This document shows positions 43,562 through 52,219 of a stretch of 64,000 nt of DNA, piece by piece. The notes under the pieces are model-generated. The model saw nothing but the letters and a program-made list of their open reading frames with translations, ran no database searches and was not told the origin of the DNA. Source of the DNA: Pseudomonas cichorii (lineage in GTDB: Bacteria; Pseudomonadota; Gammaproteobacteria; Pseudomonadales; Pseudomonadaceae); the NCBI RefSeq assembly GCF_015471405.1, contig NZ_BLVZ01000002.1, positions 397,039-461,038 on the forward strand, in the 5' to 3' direction. Numbering within the stretch: position 1 is the stretch's first letter; every line of letters starts with the position of its first letter. The translations under genes were made by a program, and so were the position numbers.

Positions 43562-43758
43562 AACTGACACGCTACTTATACAAAGGCCCTCAAAGTGCAG
43601 CGTCACTGCGTGTGGGCGACACCAAAGAGCTGCTGGATGTCCAGCTCATACCCGAGCAAGAAGTCGAGTTGCCTGCCGAGCACGAGTATGTCCAGGTGTT
43701 GTTGGTACTCGAACACTTGCAACCTGTTCCCGCCAAGACCGGCAAGGAGAAAACCTGA
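43558..43758 (+). CDS. DUF2635 small protein (Mu gp38-like)
   Basis: A 66-residue protein VKLTRYLYKGPQSAASLRVGD..., ending KTGKEKT. DUF2635 genes sit between gp37 and the tail sheath in Mu-like phages. GTG 43558 overlaps the previous stop (GTGA), and its stop overlaps the sheath start (TGATG). Confidence 0.75.
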   Translation: MKLTRYLYKGPQSAASLRVGDTKELLDVQLIPEQEVELPAEHEYVQVLLVLEHLQPVPAKTGKEKT

Positions 43759-45185
43759 TGGCCGCTAACTACCTGCACGGTATTGAAACGATCGAAGTGT
43801 CCCGAGGCCCTCGTGCCATTCGCGTGGTCAAGTCTGCGGTCATTGCCTTGGTCGGTACCGCGCCCGTCGGCCCAGTCAATGCGGTGACTCTGTCGCTGAA
43901 TGATACCGATGGTGCGCAGTTCGGCCCAGCGGACCTGGACGGCTTCAGCATTCCGAAAGCCCTGGAAGGGATCTATGACTTTGGCGCTGGCACAGTCCTC
44001 GTGGTCAACGTCCTTGACCCGCTGGTTCACCGCACCAATGTCGTCGACCAGGCTCGGTCCTTTGGCGATAACGACCTGCTGAAGCTGGGGCACGGGGCGC
44101 TGCAGGCTCTGACGCTGAAACCTGCCGCCGCTGGCAATGCCTACGTGAAAGACACAGACTTCACAGTCGACATGCTGACCGGCAAGGTCACGCGGATGCG
44201 CACAGGCGCTATTCCAGTTCATGGCGCGGTCCTGGCGGATTACACCCATGCAGACCCGAGCAAAGTCACTCTGGCCGAGATCGTCGGTGCAGTGAACATC
44301 GCTGGCCAGCGCAGTGGTATCAAGGCCTTCGCTGACAGCTATAACACCCTGGGTTTTTTCGCGAAGATCTTCATCGCCCCATGGTTCAGCCAGCTCAATG
44401 CTGTCAGCACTGAACTGATCGCTGCAGCAACACAGGTCGGCGGCGTTGCGTACATCGATGCGCCGATCGGCACCACTGTGCAGCAGTGCATTGCCGGTCG
44501 CGGCCCTGCAGGTGCGATCAACTTCAATACCAGCAGCGACCGTGTTCGTCTGTGTTATCCGCACGTCAAGGTGCTCGATACCGCGACGAGCTTGGAGCGC
44601 CTGGAGCCATTGTCCATTCGTGCTGCAGGCTTGCGTGCCAAAGTCGATAACGACAAGGGCTACTGGTGGAGTAGCTCCAACCAGGAGCTGCTGGGTGTGA
44701 TCGGTCTGGAGCGTCCACTAACCGCCCGTGTTGATGATGCGAGCAGTGAGGTCAACCTGCTCAACGAGAACGGCATCACCACCGTGTTCAACTCGTTCGG
44801 TACCGGCTTGCGCCTGTGGGGCAACCGGACTGCGGCATGGCCGACAGTGACTGAGATGCGCAACTTCGAGAATGTCCGCCGTACAAAGGACATTGTCGAC
44901 GAGTCGATCCGCTACAGCTCTCTGCAGTTCGTCGATATGCCCATCACGGATGCGTTACTCGACAGCATCACCGAAAGCGTGAATCTGTTTCTGCGCAAGT
45001 TGATTGGTGACGAGGCGCTGATCGGTGGCGAGTGCTGGTACGACCAGGCACGCAACCCTCAGACCGAGCTGCAACTGGGGCATGTGCTGTTCAACTACAA
45101 GCTGACCGTGCCACTGCCATTCGAGCGCGGCACGTTCGAGACTGAAATCACCGGGGAATACCTGGTCAACCTGGGAGCACCGTAA
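43758..45185 (+). CDS. Tail sheath protein (Mu L-like)
   Basis: A 475-residue contractile sheath protein. IETIEVSRGPRAIRVVKSAVIALVGTAP is the N-terminal handshake region, and the C-terminus (LELFNYKLTVPLPFERGTFETEI-like region) is conserved in gpL-type sheaths. It shows that the virion is a myovirus. ATG 43758 is used; the frame is open to 43329 inside the gp37 gene, which I reject as start. Confidence 0.9.
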   Translation: MAANYLHGIETIEVSRGPRAIRVVKSAVIALVGTAPVGPVNAVTLSLNDTDGAQFGPADLDGFSIPKALEGIYDFGAGTVLVVNVLDPLVHRTNVVDQARSFGDNDLLKLGHGALQALTLKPAAAGNAYVKDTDFTVDMLTGKVTRMRTGAIPVHGAVLADYTHADPSKVTLAEIVGAVNIAGQRSGIKAFADSYNTLGFFAKIFIAPWFSQLNAVSTELIAAATQVGGVAYIDAPIGTTVQQCIAGRGPAGAINFNTSSDRVRLCYPHVKVLDTATSLERLEPLSIRAAGLRAKVDNDKGYWWSSSNQELLGVIGLERPLTARVDDASSEVNLLNENGITTVFNSFGTGLRLWGNRTAAWPTVTEMRNFENVRRTKDIVDESIRYSSLQFVDMPITDALLDSITESVNLFLRKLIGDEALIGGECWYDQARNPQTELQLGHVLFNYKLTVPLPFERGTFETEITGEYLVNLGAP

Positions 45186-45706
45186 TGGGCCTTTCTGCAC
45201 ATCGGGTTTCAAACGCCACAATTTACCTTGATGGCAACAGTTTCCTGGGTAAAGCCGAGGAAATTGACCTGGGCTCAGTCAAGGCTGTCACCAGCGACTT
45301 CCTTGGCCTTGGCCTCATCGGGTTGATTGAACTGCCTGATGGTTTTGACAAAATCGAAGGCAAGATCAACTGGAACAGCATGTATGCCGACGCAGCCCGT
45401 AAGCTGGCGTCACCGTTCAAGGCAGTTCAGCTCCAGTGTCGCTCGAACGTCCAGGTCTTCGATGGCACTGGCCTGGTAAAGGAAATCCCGCTGGTTACGA
45501 TGATGACCATCACATTCAAAGAGTACAAACTCGGCAGTCATAAGCCGCGCGACCCGGCTAAGTACGAATCGCCTTTCTCAGCGACCTACGTGCGCCAGGT
45601 GCTCGACGGTGAAGAAGTGTTACTCCTGGACTACATGGCCAACATCTTCAAGGTCAACGGTGAGGACCAGTTGGTCAACTATCGCAAGAACACTGGCCAG
45701 GCTTGA
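45185..45706 (+). CDS. Tail tube protein (Mu M/P2 FII-like)
   Basis: A 173-residue inner tube protein: NATIYLDGNSFLGKAEEIDLG and MADA-type central strands (EGKINWNSMYADAARKL), then TITFKEYKLGSHKPRD. Forms the rigid tube inside the sheath. TAATG overlap with the sheath gene. The operon ends here with two terminator-like hairpins. Confidence 0.88.
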   Translation: MGLSAHRVSNATIYLDGNSFLGKAEEIDLGSVKAVTSDFLGLGLIGLIELPDGFDKIEGKINWNSMYADAARKLASPFKAVQLQCRSNVQVFDGTGLVKEIPLVTMMTITFKEYKLGSHKPRDPAKYESPFSATYVRQVLDGEEVLLLDYMANIFKVNGEDQLVNYRKNTGQA

Positions 45707-45755
45707 TGGCGAAGTAGGATGAGCCCCATGGACGGGGCTGCATGGATGCAAACGG

Positions 45756-45777
45756 AGCCCCGCCACTGTGCGGGGCT
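45756..45777 (+). terminator. Terminator-like hairpin after the tail tube gene
   Basis: AGCCCCG with its complement around an 8-base loop, then CTTCTCTTT. A related hairpin (AGCCCC-ATGGAC-GGGGCT) lies at 45722-45740. Together they separate the sheath/tube operon from the next late element. Confidence 0.6.
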
Positions 45778-45778
45778 T

Positions 45779-45801
45779 CTCTTTAAAGTCGGTTAAAAGC
45801 C
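45779..45801 (+). promoter_or_regulatory. Late operon element, copy 3
   Basis: CTTTAAA-GTCGG-TTAAAAG preceded by CT, 68 bp before the tail-chaperone gene. An inverted repeat CCAGATG/CATCTGG at 45812-45858 lies in the leader, the third case of leader structure after this element. Confidence 0.65.
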
Positions 45802-45868
45802 AGGCCGAAGACCAGATGCGACGCTTTGGACTCTTTCAAAGACAACCCCGTCATCTGGAGCTGCAATC

Positions 45869-46225
45869 ATGGCTGATACTCTCAAAATCCCTCTGAAATT
45901 CCCTTTCAACAATGCTCTCGGTACTCGCATCGAGTCACTGCCGATCACTCGTCTGAAGCGCAAAGACATCGCCTCTGCCCAAAAGTACAGCGCTGACGCT
46001 GCCGATCAGGAAGACTTTCTGGTTGCCAAGATGACCAGCATGACCATGGAGGACCTGAGCGACCTCGATATTGCCGACTCTGCAACCCTGACCAAGGTGT
46101 TTCGGGGAATGGCTGAGGGACAAGACCTGGCTGCAATCCTGGGACGAAGCGCTGCTCCTGGTACTGCGGATGCAACCGTCGGAGATAGCGAACCTGGAGA
46201 TGCCGGACTACCTGTTCTGGGTTGA
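45869..46225 (+). CDS. Tail assembly chaperone (gpE-like)
   Basis: A 118-residue protein. LKIPLKFPFNNALGTRIESLPITRLKRKDIASAQK is the PF10109-type tail assembly protein start, and MTMEDLSDLDIADSATLTKVFRG its end block. Such chaperones coat the tape measure during tail polymerisation. In most phages a frameshift gives a longer form; an overlapping open frame (46092-46286) supports this here. Confidence 0.85.
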   Translation: MADTLKIPLKFPFNNALGTRIESLPITRLKRKDIASAQKYSADAADQEDFLVAKMTSMTMEDLSDLDIADSATLTKVFRGMAEGQDLAAILGRSAAPGTADATVGDSEPGDAGLPVLG

Positions 46226-46286
46226 AGCCTGCGAACGCGAAATTGATCGGCGCATCGAAGCATCAGAACGCATGAACTCCAAGTAA
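46104..46286 (+). CDS. Frameshift extension of the tail chaperone, candidate
   Basis: A frame open from 46092 to TAA 46284-46286 overlaps the 3' end of the chaperone gene. Its product ends EIANLEMPDYLFWVEACE then REIDRRIEASERMNSK, helical and protein-like, whereas the zero-frame tail is low-complexity. The shift is +1 or -2 relative to the main frame. A G4 run in CGGGGAA at 46103-46109 would allow GGA to GGG re-pairing two bases back. Confidence 0.5.
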   Translation, partial: GEWLRDKTWLQSWDEALLLVLRMQPSEIANLEMPDYLFWVEACEREIDRRIEASERMNSK

Positions 46287-46319
46287 TACCCCAGAAGTAC
46301 ACTTTCAAGGAGCCTGGCA

Positions 46320-49007
46320 ATGGCCAATGAAGTTCTTGTCGGGCTCCGCATCGGGGCCGCTGTATCCGGCTCTCTGCAGTCTGCATTCGGATCTGCGCGC
46401 TCGACCATGCAACTGCTTGGTCGAACCGCTGACAGCCTCACAACCCGCCAAAAGCTGCTCGGTGCAGAACTTGCTGCGAGCCTGGCACGTGGTGGCACTG
46501 GCATCGAGAAGATGCGCAGTCAGTACACCCAACTGGGCCGCACGATCGACCAGTTAAAGGTCAAGCAGGAAAACCTCAACGCAAGCATTGCTCGGCAAGA
46601 GCGGCATACCGAAGAACGCGGCGAAACCCGTGGCCAGATCATGGAGACCCTCGGTAATGCGGCCGTGGTCGCTGCGCCTGTCGTGCTCTCGATGAAGTCG
46701 GCGATCGATTACAAGGACCAGACGAACGATATCGCTATTACAGGTGGCTTTGATCAGGCCAAGGAAGAGTCTCTCAGCAATGTGATGCGCGGCGCGGCGT
46801 TGAAATGGAACCAGACTCAGGAAGAGGTCGCCAAGGGAACGGCCGTGCTCATTGCGGGTGGCATTTCAAACGTTCGTGAGCTTGAAGGCTATGCCCCCAT
46901 CATGGCCAAAACCGCGACCGCCACACGTGCCAGCATGGATGACCTAGGCTCCGTTGCCATTGCCCTGAATGACAATCTGGGGATCGGTGCAGCGGGGCTT
47001 GAACGGTCTATGAACATGCTCGCGTTCGCAGGTAAGAGTGGTCAATTCGAGCTTGCGGACATGGCCAAATGGTTGCCGCAGTTGACCCCCCAGTTCGCCG
47101 CCCTAGGTATTACCGGTGAGCGCGCTGTAGCTGAGATCGGTGCGTCTTTACAGATTGCCCGTAAAGGTGCTGGCAGCAACGACGAAGCCGCTAACAATTT
47201 CAAGAACTTCATGTCAAAAATCACTGCTGCCGACACGCTCAAGTCATTCAAGGATGCGGGCATTGATCTTCAGGACGCAATGAAGAACCTGGTCTCCAAG
47301 GGAATGACTCCCATGCAGGCCATGCTGGACATCATTACTCAGTACATGAGTAAAAAAGGTCCAAAAGCTGCCGCTGACTTTGAAAAAGTTATGGCGATCA
47401 AGGATGACACTGAGCGTGAAACCGCGCTCGCCCGCCTTAACGAATCGTACAAACTGGGTGAGTTGTTCGCAGACCAGCAAGTGCTTGCCTTTATTAGGCC
47501 TGCCATTGCGAACAGAGATGAGGGTAGGAACATCCAGAAAGGCAGCATGGCTGCTGCTGAACAGGGTGTGCTTGACCAAGACTGGGCTCGCAGAATGCAG
47601 AGCCCCAAAGAGCAGTTGAAGCTGCTCACTACCAACCTGAACGATGTAGCAATCACCGTAGGCACCGTCTTGCTGCCTGCATTGGTTGATGTCACCTCGG
47701 CAATTCTTCCGGTCGCGCAAGCTTTCTCGAACTGGGCTGGCCAAAACCCCGAAGTTATTAAAGGCACCGTTGCGGTAGTGGGTGCTTTGTTCGGCCTGAA
47801 GTTGGGGATCTTGGGAGTCGCTTATGGAGCGAACCTGGTGATGGCACCGTTTCTCGCGATGAACACGATGTTCACAACAGCATCTGCAAAGTGGACCTTG
47901 CTGAAGGCACACATGCTGGTCCATTTTCCCGCGATCGCCGGCACGCTTTCAGCATTCGGGAGTGCCATTATGGCTACGCCGATTGGTTGGATAGTGGCTG
48001 GTATAGCAGCCGTCGCTGTTGCTGGCCTGCTTATCTATAAATACTGGGACCCAATCAAGGCGTTCGTCGGTGGTTTCTTCACCGGTTTCATGGATGGCAT
48101 CAGGCCGATCGGCACCGCCTTCTCGGCAGCATTCGCTCCATTTGGTCCTATGTTCACGAAGCTGGGCCAGTTACTGGCGCCGGTGATCACCTGGTTCAAA
48201 GAGCTACTGACGCCGGTCGACATGTCCGGTGATGCTTTGGGTCGGGTCGGCTATGCAGGCATCCAGTTCGGCCAGGTTGTCGGTTCGATCCTGAGCGGCC
48301 TGCTGGCGCCCCTGCGCTGGGTTCTGGAAGGCATAACCGCGTTGCCTGATGCCTTCAGCGGTGGCCTTGGCAGTATGGCAGCCCATATCGCCAACTTCTC
48401 GCCGCTCGGCTTGTTCTACCGTGCCTTTGCGGGCGTCTCGACGTACTTTGGGATTGAGCTGCCGGCAAAGTTCACAGACTTCGGCGGGATGATCATTGAT
48501 GGCCTGATCAAAGGCCTGGGCAATAAGTTGGAGAGCGCCAAGGACACAGTGGTGGGCATCGGCTCCTCGATCAAGGGCTGGTTCACCGACCCCCTAGGCA
48601 TTCAGTCGCCGAGCCGGGTGTTCATGGGCTACGGGGCCAACATCAGTGAAGGCGCAGCGATCGGCATTGCCTCCCAGGCAGGCATGGTGCGCCAGGCGGC
48701 GTTGGGCATGGCAAGCGAGTCGATGGTCGAGATGGGTTTGCCCAACCTGGCCGGCGCGACAAGGGCCAGCATGTCTGCAGGTGGTTCATCCATGGCCGGG
48801 CCAGATGGAATGAGCAGTAGCAGTCAAGGCTCTGGCCTGCCTTCCATCACATATGCTCCGGTGATCAGTGTTCCCGGTGGCGAAGGCGTAGGTGCGCAGG
48901 TGGGCTCAGCTTTACAGGCGGGCTATGCCGATTTCGTCAAGTTCATGGAGCGCTACATGCACGACCAGGCGCGCCGTAGCTACGGTCCTGCTGCAGGAGC
49001 ACGCTGA
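46320..49007 (+). CDS. Tail tape measure protein
   Basis: An 895-residue tape measure. The N-terminal half has the phage TAIL MEASURE domain (ALKWNQTQEEVAKGTAVLIAGG, then LGIGAAGLERSMNMLAFAGKSG). The middle holds several hydrophobic helices (AVVGALFGLKLGILGVAYGANLV; GWIVAGIAAVAVAGLLIY). The C-terminus ends with PSRVFMGYGANISEGAAIGI. Its length sets the tail length; Mu's is about 710 residues, so a somewhat longer tail is implied. Confidence 0.88.
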   Translation: MANEVLVGLRIGAAVSGSLQSAFGSARSTMQLLGRTADSLTTRQKLLGAELAASLARGGTGIEKMRSQYTQLGRTIDQLKVKQENLNASIARQERHTEERGETRGQIMETLGNAAVVAAPVVLSMKSAIDYKDQTNDIAITGGFDQAKEESLSNVMRGAALKWNQTQEEVAKGTAVLIAGGISNVRELEGYAPIMAKTATATRASMDDLGSVAIALNDNLGIGAAGLERSMNMLAFAGKSGQFELADMAKWLPQLTPQFAALGITGERAVAEIGASLQIARKGAGSNDEAANNFKNFMSKITAADTLKSFKDAGIDLQDAMKNLVSKGMTPMQAMLDIITQYMSKKGPKAAADFEKVMAIKDDTERETALARLNESYKLGELFADQQVLAFIRPAIANRDEGRNIQKGSMAAAEQGVLDQDWARRMQSPKEQLKLLTTNLNDVAITVGTVLLPALVDVTSAILPVAQAFSNWAGQNPEVIKGTVAVVGALFGLKLGILGVAYGANLVMAPFLAMNTMFTTASAKWTLLKAHMLVHFPAIAGTLSAFGSAIMATPIGWIVAGIAAVAVAGLLIYKYWDPIKAFVGGFFTGFMDGIRPIGTAFSAAFAPFGPMFTKLGQLLAPVITWFKELLTPVDMSGDALGRVGYAGIQFGQVVGSILSGLLAPLRWVLEGITALPDAFSGGLGSMAAHIANFSPLGLFYRAFAGVSTYFGIELPAKFTDFGGMIIDGLIKGLGNKLESAKDTVVGIGSSIKGWFTDPLGIQSPSRVFMGYGANISEGAAIGIASQAGMVRQAALGMASESMVEMGLPNLAGATRASMSAGGSSMAGPDGMSSSSQGSGLPSITYAPVISVPGGEGVGAQVGSALQAGYADFVKFMERYMHDQARRSYGPAAGAR

Positions 49008-49888
49008 TGTTTGCGGTCCTGGGAAAGCTGGAATTTGAGGTCGCCAGCGGCATAACTGGTATGGAGCAGCGAGGCACAGCCGACTGGGCTGAACATCCGC
49101 TGATCAAGGGCAAGCCCAAGCTGGAGTGGATTGGTGAAGGCCTAGAAGAGATTACTTTCACCATGCAGTTGCATCCGTGGCTAGGCGATCCCGAGGTCCG
49201 TCTGCGCAACTTACGCGAACTGAAAGCCAAGCATGAGCCGCTTGCGTTTGTCCTGGGCAGCGGCGAGTACCTCGGCACCTTCGTTGTCACGGACATCAGC
49301 AGCGTGCCGAAGCGCGCATCCGCTGATGGTCGTATTTTCTCAACTGCGGTTCAGGTCGGCCTGCGGGAGTTTGATGGCCAATTCAAGCCGAAGACAGTCA
49401 AAGCCGGTCTGGTGGACTCTGCGGTGAAGAACACCTTGGCATCGAAGCTGGCCACTCCCGAAGTGGTATCGAAGCTTGCACCGGCCAAGAGCACTATCCA
49501 GCAGGTGGTTGGCTACGCACGCCAGGCTGGCAACATGATCAAACAGGCAAAGGGAATCTATGACGCGGTCAAGAACTTCAACCCGGCCACGTTGCTTGCC
49601 CAGGCGCCACAATTGATCGGCTTGAGTGAGCGCATGCTCGGGCCAATAGGTGGGCTCACCGAGGTAGCTGGCCTGATGAAAGATGGTTCAGACATCGTTG
49701 CCCTGGGCCAAGGTGTCATGGGCGATGTCAGCATTGCCCGGTCAAGCCTCACCCCGCTTGACCTGGACAACGTTACTGAGCGGTTCACGCGCTCGGGCGA
49801 ATCCATGAGCCGGGCGTACGACAAGATGGAAAGCGCATCACCGCGCATCGCCGGACTGGCCGCGCAAGTCGTCACAAGGAGAGCTTGA
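49007..49888 (+). CDS. Tail protein gpU-like
   Basis: A 293-residue tail protein. Residues 1-130 match the P2 GpU family (MFAVLGKLEFEVASGITGMEQ, then GKPKLEWIGEGLEEITFTMQLHP). The C-terminal 160 residues are an added helical region. It probably ends or stabilises the tail tube next to the baseplate. It overlaps the tape measure and gpX genes by one base each. Confidence 0.83.
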   Translation: MFAVLGKLEFEVASGITGMEQRGTADWAEHPLIKGKPKLEWIGEGLEEITFTMQLHPWLGDPEVRLRNLRELKAKHEPLAFVLGSGEYLGTFVVTDISSVPKRASADGRIFSTAVQVGLREFDGQFKPKTVKAGLVDSAVKNTLASKLATPEVVSKLAPAKSTIQQVVGYARQAGNMIKQAKGIYDAVKNFNPATLLAQAPQLIGLSERMLGPIGGLTEVAGLMKDGSDIVALGQGVMGDVSIARSSLTPLDLDNVTERFTRSGESMSRAYDKMESASPRIAGLAAQVVTRRA

Positions 49889-50094
49889 TGTTCTTGGAAC
49901 ACACGACGGTCGAGGGGGAACGCTGGGACCAATTGGCCTGGCGTTACTACGGCGATGCCCACCGGTACCACCCGATCGTTGAGGCCAATCCCCACGTGCC
50001 GATTACCAGGGCATTGCCTTCAGGCTTGAAGCTGGCAATCCCTGTCCTTGAACCTGTTACGACTGGGGACGATCTTCCACCATGGATGCGTTAA
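49888..50094 (+). CDS. Tail protein X (LysM-like)
   Basis: A 68-residue gpX protein: TVEGERWDQLAWRYYGDAHRYHPIVEANP is a LysM-type fold expected to sit in the baseplate hub. AAGGAG precedes ATG 49888. It overlaps the gpD gene by 13 bp. Confidence 0.87.
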   Translation: MFLEHTTVEGERWDQLAWRYYGDAHRYHPIVEANPHVPITRALPSGLKLAIPVLEPVTTGDDLPPWMR

Positions 50095-51197
50095 CGCCTT
50101 CCCAGGTGCCTGAAGCGCGATTTGTACTGACCTACCAGCAGCGCAATATTACCCGCGACATCAGCAAGCACCTTATATCGATCTTCTATTCGGACGTACT
50201 GAGCGGCCAGGCTGACAGCCTCGATGTCGAGCTGGAGGACGTAGATGGCAAGTGGCTGGACGCCTGGTACCCCGGTCATGGCGATAAGCTGACCCTGGCG
50301 ATGGGTTGGGAAGGCAAGCCGCTGCGCCAGTTATCCAGCCTAGAGATCGATGAGATCAACTTCAGCACGCCGCCTTCTACTGTGACCATCCGTGCGATCG
50401 CAGCCGGTATCAACACGGCACTGCGAACCGACGAGCACAAAGCTTATGAGAAAACCACGTTGGCCGCTGTTGCCCAGGCGATCGCCAAGCGGCAAAACCT
50501 AACTCTGGTTGGCAGCATCGAACCGATCAAGATCGATCGCCTAACGCAGCAGGAGCCTGACCTGGAGTTTCTGCGCAACCTGGCTGACGAGTATGACTAT
50601 GCGTTCAAAGTGACCGGTTCCAAGCTGGTGTTCCACTCCATCAGCGAGCTGGCCAAGGGCAAGCCTGTCGTCCAGGTGAGCCTGAAGGAGTTGAAGAATG
50701 TCAGGTTGAGGGACCAGATTATGACGGTACCGGCCAAAGTGCAGGTCAAGCACAAGGACCCGTCGACCAAAAAGCTCATGTCCTACGACATCCAGAACGG
50801 CGAGACCGTGGCAGTGCCCAGCAGCGCAAGCCAGACCACGACCAGTGCTGATACCAAGAAGAGTCGCAAGCGGGCAGCGTCGGTGGAAGAAGCCAAGGCC
50901 AAAGCAAAGGCCGAGTTGGCCAAGAAGAACCGAGAGCGCACCACGGGCGGCTGGGCAATGATGGGACAGCCCAACCTGGTCAGTGGCAATGTCATCGGCC
51001 TGAGCGCTGCCGGCAAGCTGGGCGGTAATTACCTTATCACTGCAGCGCACCACCGGATCAATCGCAATGGCGGCTACACGGTCGACCTCGATCTGTGCCG
51101 GGTATCAGCACCGTCGATCAAGTTCACGTCAGAAAGCACGCAGCCCGACCTGGCGCTGTCTCACTATGGCTTTTCCCAGGGCGACACCCTGGCGTAA
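50082..51197 (+). CDS. Baseplate hub protein (gpD/Mu P-like)
   Basis: A 371-residue protein of the late control D family, the homologue of T4 gp27 hub. SDVLSGQADSLDVELEDVDGKWLD and the YEKTTLAAVAQAIAKRQNL region are typical. An Ala/Lys-rich linker (VEEAKAKAKAELAKKNRE) lies before the C-terminal hub domain (GGWAMMGQPNLVSGNVIGLSAAG). Confidence 0.87.
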   Translation: MDALTPSQVPEARFVLTYQQRNITRDISKHLISIFYSDVLSGQADSLDVELEDVDGKWLDAWYPGHGDKLTLAMGWEGKPLRQLSSLEIDEINFSTPPSTVTIRAIAAGINTALRTDEHKAYEKTTLAAVAQAIAKRQNLTLVGSIEPIKIDRLTQQEPDLEFLRNLADEYDYAFKVTGSKLVFHSISELAKGKPVVQVSLKELKNVRLRDQIMTVPAKVQVKHKDPSTKKLMSYDIQNGETVAVPSSASQTTTSADTKKSRKRAASVEEAKAKAKAELAKKNRERTTGGWAMMGQPNLVSGNVIGLSAAGKLGGNYLITAAHHRINRNGGYTVDLDLCRVSAPSIKFTSESTQPDLALSHYGFSQGDTLA

Positions 51198-51206
51198 GAG
51201 GTAACG

Positions 51207-51758
51207 ATGGGCGTTGAATTGGAGTATGGCGAGGTCAGTGCGGTTGATTACCAGGGGTGCCGGATTCGAGTACGTCTTGATGACCGCGATGGTGTCGAGA
51301 GCTATTGGCTGAGCGTTCCGCAGCGCAACACCCAAGGCACGAAGCGCAGGCCACTGATGCCTGAACTGGGCGAGCAAGTGGCCTTGCTGCTCGATGCTGA
51401 TGGTGTGGGTGGCGTGTACTTGGGCGGGGTTTATTCGTCTGCAGAACCGCCACCAGTGGTCGACGAAGACACGGACTTTATTCGGTTCAGTGACGGCACT
51501 ACCGTGACCTACGACCGCAGAGAAGGTGTCATGGCCGTGGATTGCATAGGGGCTACGACACTGAAATGCGCCAGGAACCTCAGCGTTGAGTGCGGTGAAC
51601 CTGTGTCGGTCAAGGCACCCTCAGCGACGCTGGACATAGCTGAGGTGGATCTGAAGGGGAATCTGAAGGTTAGCGGCAATGTTACGGTTGGAGGAAATGT
51701 CGATGCTGCTGGCTCGGTGATGGATGCGGGTGGCAACTCGAATCACCACTCGCATTAA
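51207..51758 (+). CDS. Baseplate spike protein gpV
   Basis: A 183-residue membrane-piercing spike. The OB-fold N-terminal part is LEYGEVSAVDYQGCRIRVRLDD, followed by PELGEQVALLLD. The C-terminal beta-helix (VDLKGNLKVSGNVTVGGNVDAAGSV) ends NSNHHSH, the HxH metal-binding tip of P2/Mu-type spikes. It is followed by a hairpin and a perfect palindrome. Confidence 0.9.
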   Translation: MGVELEYGEVSAVDYQGCRIRVRLDDRDGVESYWLSVPQRNTQGTKRRPLMPELGEQVALLLDADGVGGVYLGGVYSSAEPPPVVDEDTDFIRFSDGTTVTYDRREGVMAVDCIGATTLKCARNLSVECGEPVSVKAPSATLDIAEVDLKGNLKVSGNVTVGGNVDAAGSVMDAGGNSNHHSH

Positions 51759-51772
51759 GCGGCAGTAGCTGA

Positions 51773-51808
51773 CCGTCACGCAAAGACGGACTCTAAACTT
51801 GTTTAGAG
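51773..51808 (+). promoter_or_regulatory. Hairpin plus 18-bp palindrome before the gp25 gene
   Basis: CCGTC-acgcaaa-GACGG at 51773-51789, then the perfect palindrome CTCTAAAC-TT-GTTTAGAG at 51791-51808, 34 bp before the gp25 start. It may be a terminator followed by a promoter/operator site; the palindrome loosely resembles the CTTTAAA-N5-TTAAAAG late element. Confidence 0.5.
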
Positions 51809-51841
51809 GCAGGTAGGGGCTGGCCTTCTCATTATGGGCGC

Positions 51842-52219
51842 ATGACGACGCCTATCTCTCCTTCCAGTATCACCGCCGCCCACTGGCAGCCCGCACTGGG
51901 CACTGCCGGCGCGGTCGTTGAAGGCCTGCGTGATATCGACCAGGCGATCCGTATCATTCTCACCACCCCCAAGGGCAGTGATCCGCACCGCCCGACCTTC
52001 GGCAGCGACATCCACCTCTATATCGACTGGCCCGTAAACCGGGTTGTGCCGCACTTGGTGCGCGAGGCCGTGGACGCTATCCGTATCTGGGAGCCTCGGA
52101 TCAATGTTGTCCAAGTCACTCCGACGATTGAAGGCTCACAGGTATGGCTCAGGATTACCTGGCGTGTCGCCGATGGTCTACCACAACTGACCGAGGTGTC
52201 GTATGCGCGAGCTGCCTAA
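51842..52219 (+). CDS. Baseplate wedge protein gp25/gpW-like
   Basis: A 125-residue wedge protein with EGLRDIDQAIRIILTTPKGSDPHRPTFGSD, the conserved GPW/gp25 block containing the EPR-like region, here SDIHLYIDWP. It starts sheath assembly. It overlaps the gpJ gene by 17 bp. Confidence 0.9.
   Translation: MTTPISPSSITAAHWQPALGTAGAVVEGLRDIDQAIRIILTTPKGSDPHRPTFGSDIHLYIDWPVNRVVPHLVREAVDAIRIWEPRINVVQVTPTIEGSQVWLRITWRVADGLPQLTEVSYARAA

Noticed and set aside
43329..43757. An extended N-terminus of the tail sheath frame
   Set aside because: It lies inside gp37-like and DUF2635 genes; the sheath-like sequence starts at ATG 43758 with a coupled TGATG.
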